Below, piece by piece: positions 37,922 through 55,300 of a stretch of 64,000 bases of DNA. This DNA comes from Chromobotia macracanthus. Lineage: Eukaryota > Chordata > Actinopteri > Cypriniformes > Botiidae. Numbering within the stretch: the stretch's first letter is position 1; each line of letters starts with the position of its first letter. The DNA is taken from positions 62,001 to 126,000 of the forward strand of contig JAZGTH010000067.1 of assembly GCA_036877525.1 (NCBI GenBank), read 5' to 3'. Below the pieces are notes generated by a model that saw only the letters and a program-made list of their open reading frames with translations, was not told where the DNA came from and did not search any database. The position numbers and the translations under genes are program-made.

Positions 37922-38760
37922 TCACCCGGCGCGGCTCTCGGTTACTGCGCGTATATCAGCTCACACATGAAGACTGACACATAAAGATCTGATCTATCAA
38001 CTCTATTGATCAGACACACTCCTTCCCTCACTTCTGCCCGCTTCTCCTCATTCTCACGGCTCTTTTCTGGCGGGTATACAGCTACTGGTCGATTCACGCA
38101 ACACTTTCGTCCATTTTTCCTGAGTGTTTTTTGCATTTATTCTCCTTCTACACCCGCAAAACACGCCCGACGCGCCCGCACGGCCTCTCTTTCTGCTCCT
38201 TCAGTCACAGTCATTGGGAACCGGCCGGTGTGTTTATTCCGCTTCCCATCAACAGGCTGCAATCTGCCCCGAACGCGCCGCACAACGCGCGATCCGGCAT
38301 TTATGACGCCAAACGAGCCGTTACGTGAAACTCCCGCAGTGTGTCAACGCGGCTTCTGCCTCTCCTGAATGAAACGACAGCTTTCAGTCAAGGGCCTACA
38401 GATCTGCAGCTCTCTTACATGATGAAAAGAACAAAAGCGACTGTGAGGCTGTCAAATACCAAAGAAAACGCGTCAGAAGAAAAGCGTTGACGCGTCGCGT
38501 GCTCTCTGACGAAGAACATCAGCCGCGCGACTGTGACAGCAGCAGATCCAATAAAAGCACGCGCACGGATTGACCTACAGCCCCAAATGACGTCAATGCA
38601 AAGGAACGACAAAGAGCCAATGAACGGTGGATTTCGAGCGCAGAGGAGGGGCTTACAGATGGAGGGAACTTTAAAAGCAAGACGCGCGAACGCTGTTCGC
38701 TGCTGAGGAGTTGATGAGAAGATGTTAATGATGTTAATGATGTTAATGTCAAGTTAATGA
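37922..38760 (-). promoter_or_regulatory. CpG-rich promoter region of pde8a-like gene with full CRE
   Basis: CpG density rises from about 37.75 kb and stays high to about 38.7 kb, as at many vertebrate promoters. A perfect palindromic cAMP response element TGACGTCA lies at 38588-38595, flanked by ATTGG/CCAAT pentamers near 38547 and 38617. The transcription start is not visible. ATG-rich direct repeats (TTAATGATG) lie at 38724-38745. Use in the opposite direction is possible, but I see no plus-strand gene. Confidence 0.5.
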
Positions 38761-39689
38761 GAAGATGCGCACGGGCTTTAACACGACACAACGTGCAGAA
38801 AATGCACGATCAAAACTGCTCCACTTTGATTATACTGTGTGTGTGCGCTGGATTCCAGTATAAATATAATACCATCAGTACTGTGCTCGTGTGTAACCAG
38901 AAAAATAAAAGACCCCGTTATTATTTTTATTCGTTTTATTTGACAGTTTTAAGTAGTATTACAAAAACAATATATGTTACTTATATATGTAATAACTTGT
39001 GTTTTGAACACAAAACAGTAAAAGAAATAATCTAAATCTTATTTAAAAAATCAATTATTACATTGATTTTTAAACACTAATAAATACATTGACACACACA
39101 GAGGCCTGCAGCTCAGTAACAGGTGGCCTTTAATAGCAGCTCCATTTCTAAAGCTTTGTTGTTGTTGCCCAATACAGAACATTCAAAACAATAAAAAGTA
39201 ACTAGCATTATTAGAAATATAGAAAGGTATTAGGGAAATACCTTTCTAAATTCAGGGGCTACAAATGAGTTCCTATAGTTTCAAGACATTGCAGAAGTGT
39301 GTCAAACAAGTTTGTTGTACTTTATGAAAATAATATACCAAATAAAACCTGCATTTTAGGATTATATGATTATTAGATTGCATTGTTTTTTGACTGTAAC
39401 TAAAACATGGAAAAATAAATTTGTTACACATTTGACACATTTTCAAGTTTATCTTTTTTTATTGATTTTGTTTGACCTGATGCAGGAACGTGTCAATAAA
39501 GAGCGATTTTACACAACAGGTTTAACTAGTGAATCACAGCACAATAAAGATAAAAATTAGCCAGAACATTCCCTGGATATCAGGAATATGTTCCAGTCAC
39601 ACTTGAAAGCATAGCGTTCTGACTCCTGCTATTGTGAATGACAACAGAGGCAGATTTAAGAAACACTTTTGTGAAGGGAAACTATTAGA

Positions 39690-40035
39690 AGTACACAGGT
39701 GTTCAAAAGTTGAGTATTACTGTGATGTTTTCTACAGATCTTTTATTGACCAAGGATGTATTAAATTGTCCAAAAATTACAGCAAAGTTTCTATTTTTTA
39801 AACTTTCTGTCCAAGAATCTTCTCTGACAGCTAATGACTGACAGATAATGAAAACATTCAGGTGATGTTTCATCAAATTTCTGCAGCACTGCACCTTTCA
39901 AAGCAGTAGTGCATATTTCAAATCACGTTTCTCAAGTATCACATTTAAACATTAGTATGATTTCCTTAAGATCATGTAACAGTTTTCTCAGCTTACTGGA
40001 GTAATGCTGCTGAAAATGGGGCTAAAAACTGAATT
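39690..40035 (-). repeat. Cyprinid-type dispersed repeat (GTTCAAAAGTT end)
   Basis: It has AGGTGTTCAAAAGTTGAG at one edge, TTTATTGACCAAGGATGTATT, CAAGTATCACATTTAAAC and AGATCATGTAACAG, then CTTACTGGAGTAATGCTGCTGA near the other. I recognise this order from a repeat abundant in carp-like fishes. It is diverged and has no coding content. Confidence 0.55.
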
Positions 40036-40164
40036 ATGAACTTAAAACAAATATTTTTGGCCGATTATTTTTAATCCTAACCCTATGTTGATATACAGTT
40101 TCCCTACGTTTATTCCCTATGTTTCATTAAAAAACTAAATATCCTGAGTGATTTCAAACTTCTG

Positions 40165-40168
<4 letters not shown>

Positions 40169-40235
<67 letters not shown>
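40169..40235. repeat. (AT)n microsatellite
   Basis: An uninterrupted TA dinucleotide run of about 33 repeats lies between gatm and the preceding gene. Confidence 0.97.
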
Positions 40236-40238
<3 letters not shown>

Positions 40239-40599
40239 CACTTTCAAGAAATGTTTAAAAAACAACTGTAATGTGGCTAGAAAAATACCTGAGTTTGTAC
40301 AACACTTTGCATGAAGGGTAAAAAATATGATTATATATGACAAAATACACTAAGTACATTTTTTTTTTGCAGTATAAAGGAGGTAGAAACTCTTCTCTTC
40401 TCTGTCTGCTCTGTCTGAGTCACTACAACAGCCGGCCAGAATGCAGTTGTTATTGAGATCACAGAGGTTTCTAGTCATTACGTTTCATTTGTTTCATTTG
40501 CTAAAACCCTGACATGCACAGCGTTATCAAACCAAAGACCATCCGTCTATCACTGGTGCCCAAATCTGAGCTCAATAAGAACTGCGTCTTTCTGGCGGG

Positions 40600-44583
<3,984 letters not shown>

Positions 44584-44665
44584 GTTGTTCTGGTTCGAGA
44601 CTAAAGCTCTGAGACATACAGCACTTCTGATCCGGGAAAGTAAGAGACGCGCTGCGGAGACGCGC

Positions 44666-44672
44666 TTTTATA
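44666..44672 (-). promoter_or_regulatory. TATA box of gatm
   Basis: The minus-strand TATAAAA lies about 83 bases upstream of the gatm start codon, within a CpG-rich stretch (about 44.5-44.85 kb). An ATF/C/EBP-like TGACGCAA lies about 130 bases further upstream, near 44798-44805. Confidence 0.6.
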
Positions 44673-44859
44673 GGGCGCGCGACCGCTGGCAAGGTTCGCA
44701 GATTGAAGTTCCCGAAACAACGTGACATGAGAAACCGCAGCAAGGAAGATCATGACAGAAGCACATTCTTATCAACGCGTCGCTATCGCGTCTGAAATGA
44801 CGCAACGCCAGCGCATGCAGCCCCAAACGCGTTCAATGGCGTCCGTGTGGACACTAGAA

Positions 44860-46869
44860 TAAAGGCAAAGGGTTTTCATTCTTGGGGAGCGATAGAACAA
44901 AGAAATAAGGGAGACCTAAGCTAGCTGCCACACATTTTGAATATTTTGAGTACTCAGTGGTCATTGGATGTAGTGACAAATTCCATAATGAAAAAAAATC
45001 ATTTTGGAAAATCTAAAATTGCAGCTAATTGGAATACACGTTTAAACCAATACCAAAATCTCTGAGAAAACATGCACACGTAAAATTTGTTTTTTTTACT
45101 GAAAGGTTTACAATTGGTGAGATATGGTCCTCCAGTGTTTGCAGGAACATAACAGGCTTTGCAAGACAAACAAATCACAATATAAAAAATTTACTTCAGG
45201 TGGATACAAAACGGAAGAAGATATTGAAACAACAAACATGGGTAGCAACATACAGAAAAAATAAAACTAAGTGATCTGGTGTAAAAATGTTGTTTAAGTA
45301 AGGTCAAAGCATATAGTCAAAAACAGAATACAAAAGCAGATCATTATTTACACACACCCACAAACCTGCTGCTTATCACCAATAAACACTCAGCAAATAG
45401 GTCATCTAAACATGTCACATAACCACTTAGAGTTTTGCTCTGCTGAATGATTGTAAGTAATAATGTAACAGCATTAGCTTAGTCAAATACTTCAAGAAAA
45501 TTAGTTATAAATAAAAGGTACTTAGTACAACACAACAGACAAATAAATTAAGTCAAATTGACTACAATGGCTGCTCTACTTTAAACATATATCCAGAATT
45601 TATAACCATGTTCAATGTATAACAGGTTTAAGACAAAATTCCAGATACTCCATGCCCTCTTATTTACTGAAATTAGCAGTAATATTACTTAAGAAAGTGA
45701 TATGTACATCACCCATTTTTCAGTGAAACAGAACTTCATTAATACATGGCACCTTCACCACAGTTACAAATCCAGACTAACAATGTTATACCTATCCACT
45801 TATGACACTTAAAACACACAATCAGCCTAAGGTCTGCTTAGTGCAGTGCACAAAATACAAAACTACAATATGTCTTTTTAGCAATGCACACATCTGCTGC
45901 GCCACATGCCTGAAAACATGCACCACTGCTGAAAAGTGCACGAGGCAGACAGATGTCAGAATGAAGGTCAGCCTGTATTTTGAGAGGTCATTGGGTTTGA
46001 TTTATCAACTGTAGTAAAACAGCTGCTATCAGAACCCGGTCCAAGCACTGATAGCAATGCTTGTCTTGACACAAATCCTTGCTCAGCTCGATCTCAAAAT
46101 TATGCAACATTCCTGTGAACCCACCGCAGTTCTGGCACTAAACTAACTGCTTACATAAAACTAGTCCAGCTATCAGACCAGTCACAAAAATATTATTTAC
46201 CATATAAACTAACATCCTGCTACACCAGTGCTGACAATCATGTCAGCTGCATTCATTTTCAGGTTTTAAAATGCCTTCGGTACTACTGAGTTTGGAATTA
46301 CTTGTCAAGAAGTCAAGCACTACTAAGTGTATAAATAATTCCAAGACGCTTCCACAGCTCAGAGAACCAAATAATTAAACATAATATTGAGATGCATTAC
46401 AAACATTGGGTTAAAATCTAAACAAAATATTTAAATGAAGTCTGTATGTTCAGTGTCTGAACAGCTTATATGTAAAGGGTTCAGCAGGTCAACCAGTCCA
46501 AGCTTGCAACAATGTGTTTTGCAACAATGTGTTTTGCAATATGGTTAAGTAACTTATCAGAGCACCCACCAGCCAAGGTAATATACTAACTCCAACTAGA
46601 TTGACGTTGGCTAGTAGTCCAACTGATTAACCACCTGGACCTGCCAATGGCCAGAAAATAAAAGTTTTGACCAGCTAGTAAAGAAATGATGATGAAATAC
46701 TTCGGACTGTATTAACAGCTTTGAGGTGAATGAAATTCACCGAAAAACGGCGTTCATAATCACATCCGTGTCACTGCGCCTTCACGAGCAACAAAGTGTG
46801 AAACTTTTCCAGCTCTTGAGCTCGAACCCTGAACTGATCGCTTTTATTTGGGACAATCCATCGACTCAG
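44860..46869. other. Intergenic AT-rich sequence between gatm and slc27a2 relics
   Basis: I see no gene, array or clear transposon. The 81-codon open frame at 45029 and the 70-codon frame at 45802 have no recognisable domain. Confidence 0.5.
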
Positions 46870-49649
46870 ATGTTCGTTCAGACGGTTCTTTTGGCCGGTT
46901 TCATCATCTTTCCTCTGATCATCAAGCGGGTTTTTCCGTATTTCTGGACAGACTTTATCACATTGATCTGTTGCAGATTTCACTCAAGTTTGTTTTCCAC
47001 AGAAAGCGGCGACCTCTGTTTATCGCTTTGGACCGATTCTTAGAACAGTTTGTCGTTTTATATATAGCTTTACAAGTTTAAATACGCGGACTGAGTAAGC
47101 AGTAAAATAGCAAACACGTTACGTGCCGAGTCGGTTCTGAGACCCGCGTTCATCTTCGGCTGGCGAAACTGAGCTGCGCGTGCTCGACGCTCAACAGCAG
47201 CACCTGAGCGGTCGCGTCAAAGGTTTGATCGCTTCAGAGAAACATCATCATCCAGCATGAGACGTTCATAAGAGATGTTATATGTCCCCATTTAAGAAAA
47301 TCAAAAGCTAGATCAATTTTGAAACTGTGGAAAATATCAAGATAAAGTTTCTATGGTTACTACAAGCACTGCTACTGCTGGCAAATCCAGGATACAACGA
47401 ATACCATGATATTTAAGAATAAGATTATTGCTTAAATTCTGTGTTTCTCATGGTGTTGGGGATTTCTGGTCTCAGTTGCAATGGCGATATTCATTGTGGC
47501 TGAGGAGCACATAATTGATCCATATAAACAGTTGTTCCTCAGATATACAGGGCAAATGTGTCCTTCACCACCCCTGCAGTCACATATACATCTGGAACCA
47601 CGGGTGACACACACGTATCAGTGCTCTGAACAGGTCAAATAGCAGACTGACGAGAGAAGAGAACTATATTTAGCTATTACAATTTAAAAATTCATAAAAT
47701 ATTCTGTCTGTAAGCTATATGGGCAACATCTGAAATGCTGTTTATTTTTGTTTGAACAGAAAACACGAAATGCATTTACAGTAATGTACTTACAACATAG
47801 CAGCAAACAGGCTACAAAATGGTTTGTCAATGAAAAAAGACATTTTCGCAAGATTTTATACATTTAATAATTTATATATTTAATCAGACAAAAAATATTA
47901 ACAGTGAGTTCAGGAAGAATAAGACTGCAAGAAGAAACAGAAAGTAGTTTTAAACATTTATTTTGATATATATGCGTGTGCTGGATTCAGTTACACTAAA
48001 TGTGTGTGCACCACAGATGATGTCCATATAGCGTATGATGAGTGAAACCTGAGGCTTGCAGATGAATAAAGAAACGTCTTTGTCAGTTTTGAACGTGTGT
48101 TAACAGGGTGTGCACTAACAAAGATGTATGTTTCAGGTCTTCCCAAAGCAGTTGTGATAAATCATGCACGTCTGCTCGCTGTGCTGGCTGTCCTGGCTGT
48201 CCTGGCATCTAATAGTGTGATGTCATTTATGTAATTGCCTTTATATCACACTGCAAAAGTGTTTCTCTCTAATTGGGTTAAAGGAAAGTTAAAGTATCGG
48301 ACACATAATGTGACCATGATTCAGTATCGGCGAGGTTCTGCACTACCTCTGCAACACACCAAAGGAACAGCAGCTCTAGAGAGAAGAACATTAACAGTTC
48401 ATGAAACAAGGGTTTCTTTGTATGCCTAATACATGCAGCACTTTATAGTGGTATACATAAGCAATGACATTACTAGCTGTTTTGTCAGAAAAAATCTGTA
48501 TTGACAATATTTCACAGCCTTGAGCACCTTGTTGCTTTTTGAAATTGGCTACCATATAATAAACCAAAAAACCACAAATGTGTATTGAAATGTTATTTTT
48601 TGGGAAGTAAAATCATTAAAGGTCTGTTTCAACATGTTAACAATATGTTAACCTCTGACATGTTAACAGTAACAGACGTCAGTAATGTTATGGATATTCG
48701 CTCTTAATTGTGATTTATTATCAATAAGACAATCAGTTGGATGTTCATGTGTAAACAAATAGTTGTGACTTATCAGCATCAAAGAGCTGTACGTGAGCTA
48801 ACTGTTGTGTTGATGTCGAACCAGATTTGGAGTACAGGGTGTCTTAGGGGTCGTGAGGGGTGTGTGTGTAAGACTACAACTGCTGTTTTCTGAAAACTGA
48901 CCCCAGCACAGCTGGTTCTTATAAATAGCTTTAAATTCTTCTTTCCACTCTGAAGTGTCTGTCTGCACATCTCACTTCACTTGTGTCTTCACACTCCAGC
49001 ATATGAACTCAAATGTTTAATTCGGGGTTTTCATTTGGGTTAAATGAAAATACTCTCACTTTGGTCATTGAAACAAGATCCTGAAAGAGCACATGAGCTC
49101 CAATCCCAGAGTGTCATGTGATTTCCCTGCCAGCCAATGAGAGGGAAGTTTAAGGGCTGGGCGCTGGTCTCAGAATAGCTGCTGTTCTTTTTTTGGAAGA
49201 GTGCTTCTGTGAAACTGATCTCTTTAATTCAGTATGACACATATGGAGCAGATCACGTTTTATGACATTTGATTTCAGATTTTGCTGCTGTGTGCTAAAC
49301 TGTAAAATTCCAGTGTTGAAATGACCTTAACATTCATTACAGATTTATTTAATGAACACGTTTGAGGAAATCTATAATCTAATGAGTGTAATTCTCTGAG
49401 CAGATGAACAGCTGTAAGGTGAAATGAACAGCTGCAGAATCAGCTGTGTTTGTGATCTGTTTGTATTTAAGAGACCGAATGATCAGGAATACAACGTGCA
49501 ATTGGCTGTTGAACTTCGTGCAGATGTTCAGAGAGAATTTCTCAACCAATTAAAGTAAGGGAGTTTTATGCATCTACAGAGGGAAATGTGGGTTTTATGA
49601 ACAACGCTGGAAAGATGGAAGCCATTGGACGCGTCAGCTATCTGTACAG
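46870..49649 (+). pseudogene. slc27a2: slc27a2-like acyl-CoA synthetase relic, copy A
   Basis: SLC27A2 (FATP2/VLCS) takes up fatty acids and activates very-long-chain acyl-CoA. Exon 1 starts at 46870 with the membrane segment VLLAGFIIFPLIIKRVFPYF, then changes frame near 46950 to continue LLQISLKFVFHRKRRP; a further piece at 47140-47235 (LAKLSCACSTLN) follows a deletion. An exon at 48137-48410 reads GLPKAVVINHARLL, then needs frame changes to give LPLYHTA, VTMIQY and GEVLHYLCNTPKEQQ, with the usual intron and about 17 residues missing between blocks. An exon at 49472-49649 reads [19 protein letters not shown], hits a stop, and resumes as [19 protein letters not shown]. The C-terminal third was not found. 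Confidence 0.8.
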
Positions 49650-50084
49650 AATTTTAGAGGATTAGTGGTTGTGACAGGGCTGAACTTATAAAGACTTTTA
49701 AAATTATCACACAGAGCCAGATGAGACAGTCAGATACTCCCACAAGGCCTGTGCATCAAGGTGCCTAAAGATCAGAGGTCATGACATAATTATGAAACAT
49801 GCTTGAGTTTCCTCTAGTGTGTTGTACAAAGAACACCACCTCCAGTTAGAAATGAATCCTAGCAGTGCAGCAATCCCCAGACTTATGTGATGGGCACCTG
49901 ATTGGTCCTTTTGGCTGTGTCCATAAGTTTCACTGCCTTCTCAGGCAATGACTTAACAGCATTTGCGCATGAAGGCACCTCTGGAGACAGTTTAGAGATT
50001 TGAAACATTAACAGAGAGCACTTTGTCAATAACCAATTGAATTTGTAAAAACTGCAATAGTAATTTCTCGGTAAAAGTGTAAAT

Positions 50085-50905
50085 AAGACTTACATTTATG
50101 CAAAAACTGTCACCTAGCTGCTCTTTGGGAGCAGTTGGACGCCAACAAGCACAGCCAGAAACCTTGGTGTAGTCTTTGATAGCCAGCTGACATTCTCTAA
50201 CCACACTGCCAAAACAACACATTCATGTAGAATTGCCTTATATAACATTAGGGAAATCCGACTTTATCTCACTGACATGCAACACAGCTCCTTGTCCAGG
50301 CCCTTGTCATTTCTAGACTGGACAATGCTCTCAAACCACTACAACTGATTCAGAACGCAGCAGCTCAACTGGTCTTCATGGAGCCTAAAAGAGCCCATGT
50401 CACACATCTCCTCATTTCCCTCCACTGGCTACCAGTTGCTACATGCATCAGGTTCTAAAAACTCCTCGCATACTAACCACTACTGGCTCTGCACTAACTT
50501 ACCTTCACAAACTCGTTCACATCTACACCCCTTCCAGATCCCTCTGGTCAGCGAAAGAACATTTCCTTGTAATACCCTCTTCAAAGGGCACGCTATCACA
50601 GGTTTATCTTCACTATCCCTCGCTGGTGGAATGATCTTCCAAACTCTGTTCGGTCTGCTGCATTCCTCACTATATTCAAGAAATAGTGTTCAAGTTTTTA
50701 TTATTATTATTATTTTTTTTTTCAAAAAACCTGTCTCTTCCACGAATACCTGACACAGGTATGAATACAAAAAAATACAAATTGTAACACAGATAAAATT
50801 GTAACTGTGTATTGCCTCCTTATGATTTAGTGCTTCTATGTTTTCCTCAACTTGTAAGTCACTTTGGATAAAAGCGCCTGCCAAATGCCTTAATGTAAAT
50901 TTTAA
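50085..50905 (+). mobile_element. 5'-truncated, frameshifted L2-type LINE
   Basis: Pieces of the reverse transcriptase C-terminal region can be read in shifting frames: NLGVVFDSQLTFSNHTAK, SFLDWTML, then a stretch corresponding to IQNAAAQLVF, then LHWLPV-like and SRSLWSAKEHFLV. It ends AAGTCACTTTGGATAAAAGC, then GCCTGCCAAATGCCTTAATG, then TAAAT, the signature 3' end of fish L2-like elements. It is inactive. Confidence 0.8.
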
Positions 50906-52384
50906 ATTTTGAGCTTGTCCCTGCACGACCAGCCATCTTCCTGCCCATAGAGGCACATGCACAGTATTGTGGGATATCAAAGGCAGCGAATGATCTACAT
51001 CTATGTTATCAAAAATTTAATGAAGATGTCTCAGGAGACAAAAAGTGAAGCAAACATTGGATGTGGATGTTTTTGGAATGTGTTTCTCAGGGGCAGCATT
51101 AACTCATCTTTAGGTGAAAGGGACAGAATGTGGCCACCACTGAAGTCTGTGGAGTGGCAGTTTCAGGTTTGCTGGTAGTGTATCCTATGATAAATCTTTC
51201 TCCAGGTGTGTGGTGTCATTGACACGCCCGCCGCTTGTTTCTGCATTTGTAAATGGTGGAATGGCTCCCATTAAAATAAGGGACGGAATGAAGTTTGAAC
51301 ACACCAAAATGTTTAAACATGTCTGTAGTTTTCTTGCCTGTTTATGCACAACCTCGTTTTATATGAATTCAGGTAAAATTCATGTTGTGTATAATTTCCT
51401 GAACTACTGAGTATTATTATGGGATGTTTCTCTGAGTTCTGTGGTGGTGACACACGTTTCAACAGCTCAAGCTTGTAGTTGGTGGAAGCCAGATTTAACT
51501 CCACTGCGACCTTTGATTCATTGTACTTCCTGTGTGAGCATGAAGAGGAAAATATAAACAAACAGTAGCACTAAAAGTGTGTGACTTTAAGATGATCCAC
51601 AAAGCAACAGTGCATTTGGTCGTCAGTCAGCCATAAAACCGCTTTGTCACACCCTTCATGGTGTTTTTCCAAAAGCTGTCCATAGCGTCTCTATAAAAAG
51701 TGGTTACAATGTCACTTTAATGCATTTTTTGTCCACCCTGGCCCTGTCCATCCCACAATCCTTCATGTGAGTATTTCGTTTGGCTCACATCTCACCCATT
51801 GACACATACCAATAATTATCAATTAAGGAAACTGTAACCCCTAACATCCTCTATAATTATAAAAGATTTACTTCATCAACATTTTAAATATTTGTTTTGT
51901 TTGTAAATGCTTGAAAACACACATCAGTCATCTAAAGTGGATGATTTTTTGTGAAATTGTAACAGCTATTAAAATTCAACATTATTGATCAACTTTCAAA
52001 ACAACTATCAGTGTTTGAGGGTGCCACAGTGGCTTGGTAGATAGCAATTTTGCCTCACAGCAAGAAAGTCTTGTTCAAGTGTGCTTGAGTTTGCATGTTC
52101 TCCCTGTGTCAGTGTGGGTTTCTGCCAGGTGAATAGATCAATTTAAGATTAAATCAAGTTCATTGATGATTGATAACTTGAAATGATCAGATACCTTTGC
52201 AACTATAGAACTTTAGTAGCCAATATTTGTTATTAAGAATGATGTTAGAAATGTATTCAAGAAAATGATAGTTCTGTGACTGGGTGATACAGAGAAATGT
52301 TTTAATTAGTAAAGTAACTTTAGTTTTTAATGTTTTATGCAGTTTTTTGAAATGTGTGCTTTATGTCATAATGTCTCCCTTCAG
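50906..52384. other. Spacer between LINE and slc27a2 copy B
   Basis: I see no gene. The missing first exon of copy B would be expected here or further left; I could not find it. A DANA-like SINE fragment is listed separately. Confidence 0.45.
52018..52137 (+). mobile_element. DANA-like tRNA-derived SINE fragment
   Basis: GGTGCCACAGTGGCTTGGTA, TTTTGCCTCACAGCAAGAAA, GTTTGCATGTTCTCCCTGTG and GTGGGTTTCTGCCAGGTG follow the order of zebrafish DANA SINEs. The 3' half is missing. Confidence 0.7.
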
Positions 52385-55300
52385 AATTGACATCTGCTGT
52401 CGCTGAAGTCTTCATGAGGAGGGCGTGTCTGTGTTCATGCTGTCAGGCAGCTGTGAGATGGGTGGGATTGGTAATCTGTCTGCTGGAGACTGTGCTGCAT
52501 CAGAAGAAGCTCCGCCCCTCAGCCTAAAGTGTGACATCAGCATCCAGAGCCCTGCTCTCTTCATCTACACCTCTGGCACCACAGGTGGAGTTCATGTCCT
52601 GCTCAGGTTCAAAACACAGGTGTATGTGTTTTCAGGCAGTTGTGTGTGTGAGTGAGTCATGAAAGGTTATGGATGACCATGCTTCTGCAGAGTTTGTTAG
52701 GTGTGACCTCCAGTGATGTCATCTACATCTGCCTGCCCCTGTACCATAACATTGGCTTTCTCATCGGACTCACAGACGCAATAGAGCATGGTAACTACCA
52801 TAGAAAGTTTATGGTCTCATGTTTCAGTTCACTCTGATGCTCTCAAAACAGTTCGACTTCTGACTCCAGCAATGGCAGGAGTTTGGGACAGGACTATCTG
52901 TTTCAACAATGGCAGAAGGGGGCAGGGCAAAAGGGACAGTCTTATTAACCTGTTTGAAAACAGTCTTTAGTTTTGTAACTCCACCAATGGCACAGTAATT
53001 GCGCACCACATTTCTCAAGACCTGGAGGTCTTTCTATTCCTCAGAATGTGTTGCTGTGGACAGTTTTGATAATTTGAGGTCAGAGGTCATCTTTATCCAT
53101 TGTTTTAGGGATGATAGTGGTGTTGAAGAGGACGTTTTCCACCTCCCAGTACTGGGAAGATTGTACGGAACATAGAGTGACTGTCATTCAGTATGTTGGA
53201 GTGGTGATGTGCTACCTGTGCAACACACAAGAGGTAAAATCAGGCCATTATTCTCACATCCTTAACACTGGGGTACAGAGAATGAAAATCTGTGCATAGT
53301 CCTAGAAGCACTGCAGGTAAGAGTGTTATATACAATACAATATCATACACAATCGTACAATATAGACGGGTGTTAGAAAAATATACAGACATTTTACACG
53401 GTATAAACATTGCTATATATTGTATATAATACAATCTACACATTATAATATAATGTATATGATACAATATAGGACAATGTACACAGAATTACACACAGTG
53501 AAGACAGGGTGTAGCAGTAGTGATAGACTGGGTTCTGTTGTGGGAGTTCAGTAAAATTGTGAATAAAGACAAACACATGTACAAATACACACACACACGT
53601 ATATAAAGGCCACATTGTGATTTTTAGTATTTTCTCAGTACTACTGGGTGGTTTAATATCTGTTGTGTCCACAGAGAGATAATGACTTTGATCACAGTGT
53701 GTGGCTAGCACTGGGAAACGACATCAGAATGGACAGATGGACCAAGTTTCTGTGACGCTTTGGAAACGTACGGATCTGCGAATGCTACAGAGAGACCAAT
53801 GTTGGAGAGTGGAACATTGGATTTATCAATTATATTGGAAAAATGGGAAAGTGAATGTGCTGCAAAAGGTCATAAAACCAAAATGCCCCAAACTCTATTG
53901 GTTATTCAGATGCGTCAAAATTTGTGTTTGTGTGTGTAGCTGCTTAAAGCTCATTAAATATAATCCAGAGACTGAAGAACCTGTGCGAGACTCTGCTGGA
54001 CTGTGTGCTTAAGTCACTCTAGGTAAAAACGCATTTGATCAATAACAGGAAAAACACAGTCAACAGGATTGTTTTACACACAGTGTGTTTGGCTAGGAGC
54101 CTTCCAGCTGCTGAGAAGATAAAAGAGCTCAGAGCAGTTTGGATGAACATAATTGTCTGGTCTGAGGTCTGATACTGACAGTTTGCTAAAGTAGATTTGC
54201 AGGTAGAGCAGCTTAAATCAGTGACTGTTAGGCTTGTGTGTGTATACAAGATTGGCTATATTTTGTAATGTATTATGTAAGGACCAAATTGAAAAATTCT
54301 CAAAATACACAAACACAATACGCACAGTAGGTGGGTCAAACAACATTATCTAACTATTATACTATACTATTATACTATTATCTAACATAACTATTCATTA
54401 ATTCACAGGTAAACAATCAGAGAATTAATATTAATATACAAGAATGTACATTGTAATACTGATGAAGAAATAATCAAATTCATGGGTAAGAGATTATATT
54501 GTCATATCACCCAGCTCGCATTTACAGCTGTGTGTGTGTGTGAAGAGTTAGGAGCAGATTGTGGGCCAGTAAATACCATTAGCCTCATGATATAAATGGA
54601 AGTCTGAGATGTGAAGCAAACCTGTGTGTTTGTATACAGGTAACGTAGGGCTGCTGGTTGCATAGATCAACACTATATTTCCATTTACTGGCTATGCTGG
54701 AAACCCTCAGCAGACAGAGAGATGAAACAGCTGATGGATGTGTTTCATAAAGGAGATGTGACTTTAATACAGGAGATGTCATTTTAACAGACCATCAGGG
54801 GTTCTTGTACTTTCAGGATCGCACTGGAGACACGTTCAGGTGAGAACTCCAAAACATGTCACGTGACAGTCTGACCTGCAGGCGCACACGCATGTGTTTC
54901 TGATTAATCAGATGGGAAGGAGAAAACATGGCAACAACTGAAGTTTCTGATGCTTTGATCATGTTGGATTCTGTTGAAGAAGCAAATGTGTTTGGAGTTA
55001 AAGTACAAGGTCAGAAAATAAGCAAAATTATCTTGATAAACTTGTCTAGTATGCTAAGGAATCGCTTGGTTTCTCTCAGGTCATGAGGGACATGCTGGAA
55101 TGGTGGCACTCAAGCTGAGAGAGGGGGCAGAGTTTAACAGCTCTGGCACATACCCTCACATTAACAGCTTTCTACTTGCGTATGCCAGGCTGCGCTTCAT
55201 TAGACTTCATGTGAGACATCAGTGTGAAGTTTACTAAGAAACATTTTGATTCTCTGCTGCTGTTTGATCTGTTTTATGTTGGGTTCAGAATTCACTTGAT

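Larger units (their letters stand above)
38761..40599. other. Intergenic AT-rich sequence between pde8a-like and gatm
   Basis: Apart from the repeats listed separately, I see no gene. A minus-strand AATAAA at 40109-40114, about 490 bases past the gatm stop, could end that transcript, with low confidence. Confidence 0.5.

Noticed and set aside
44860..46869. Hidden gene in the gatm to slc27a2 spacer
   Set aside because: Only short open frames without domains or splice structure were seen.
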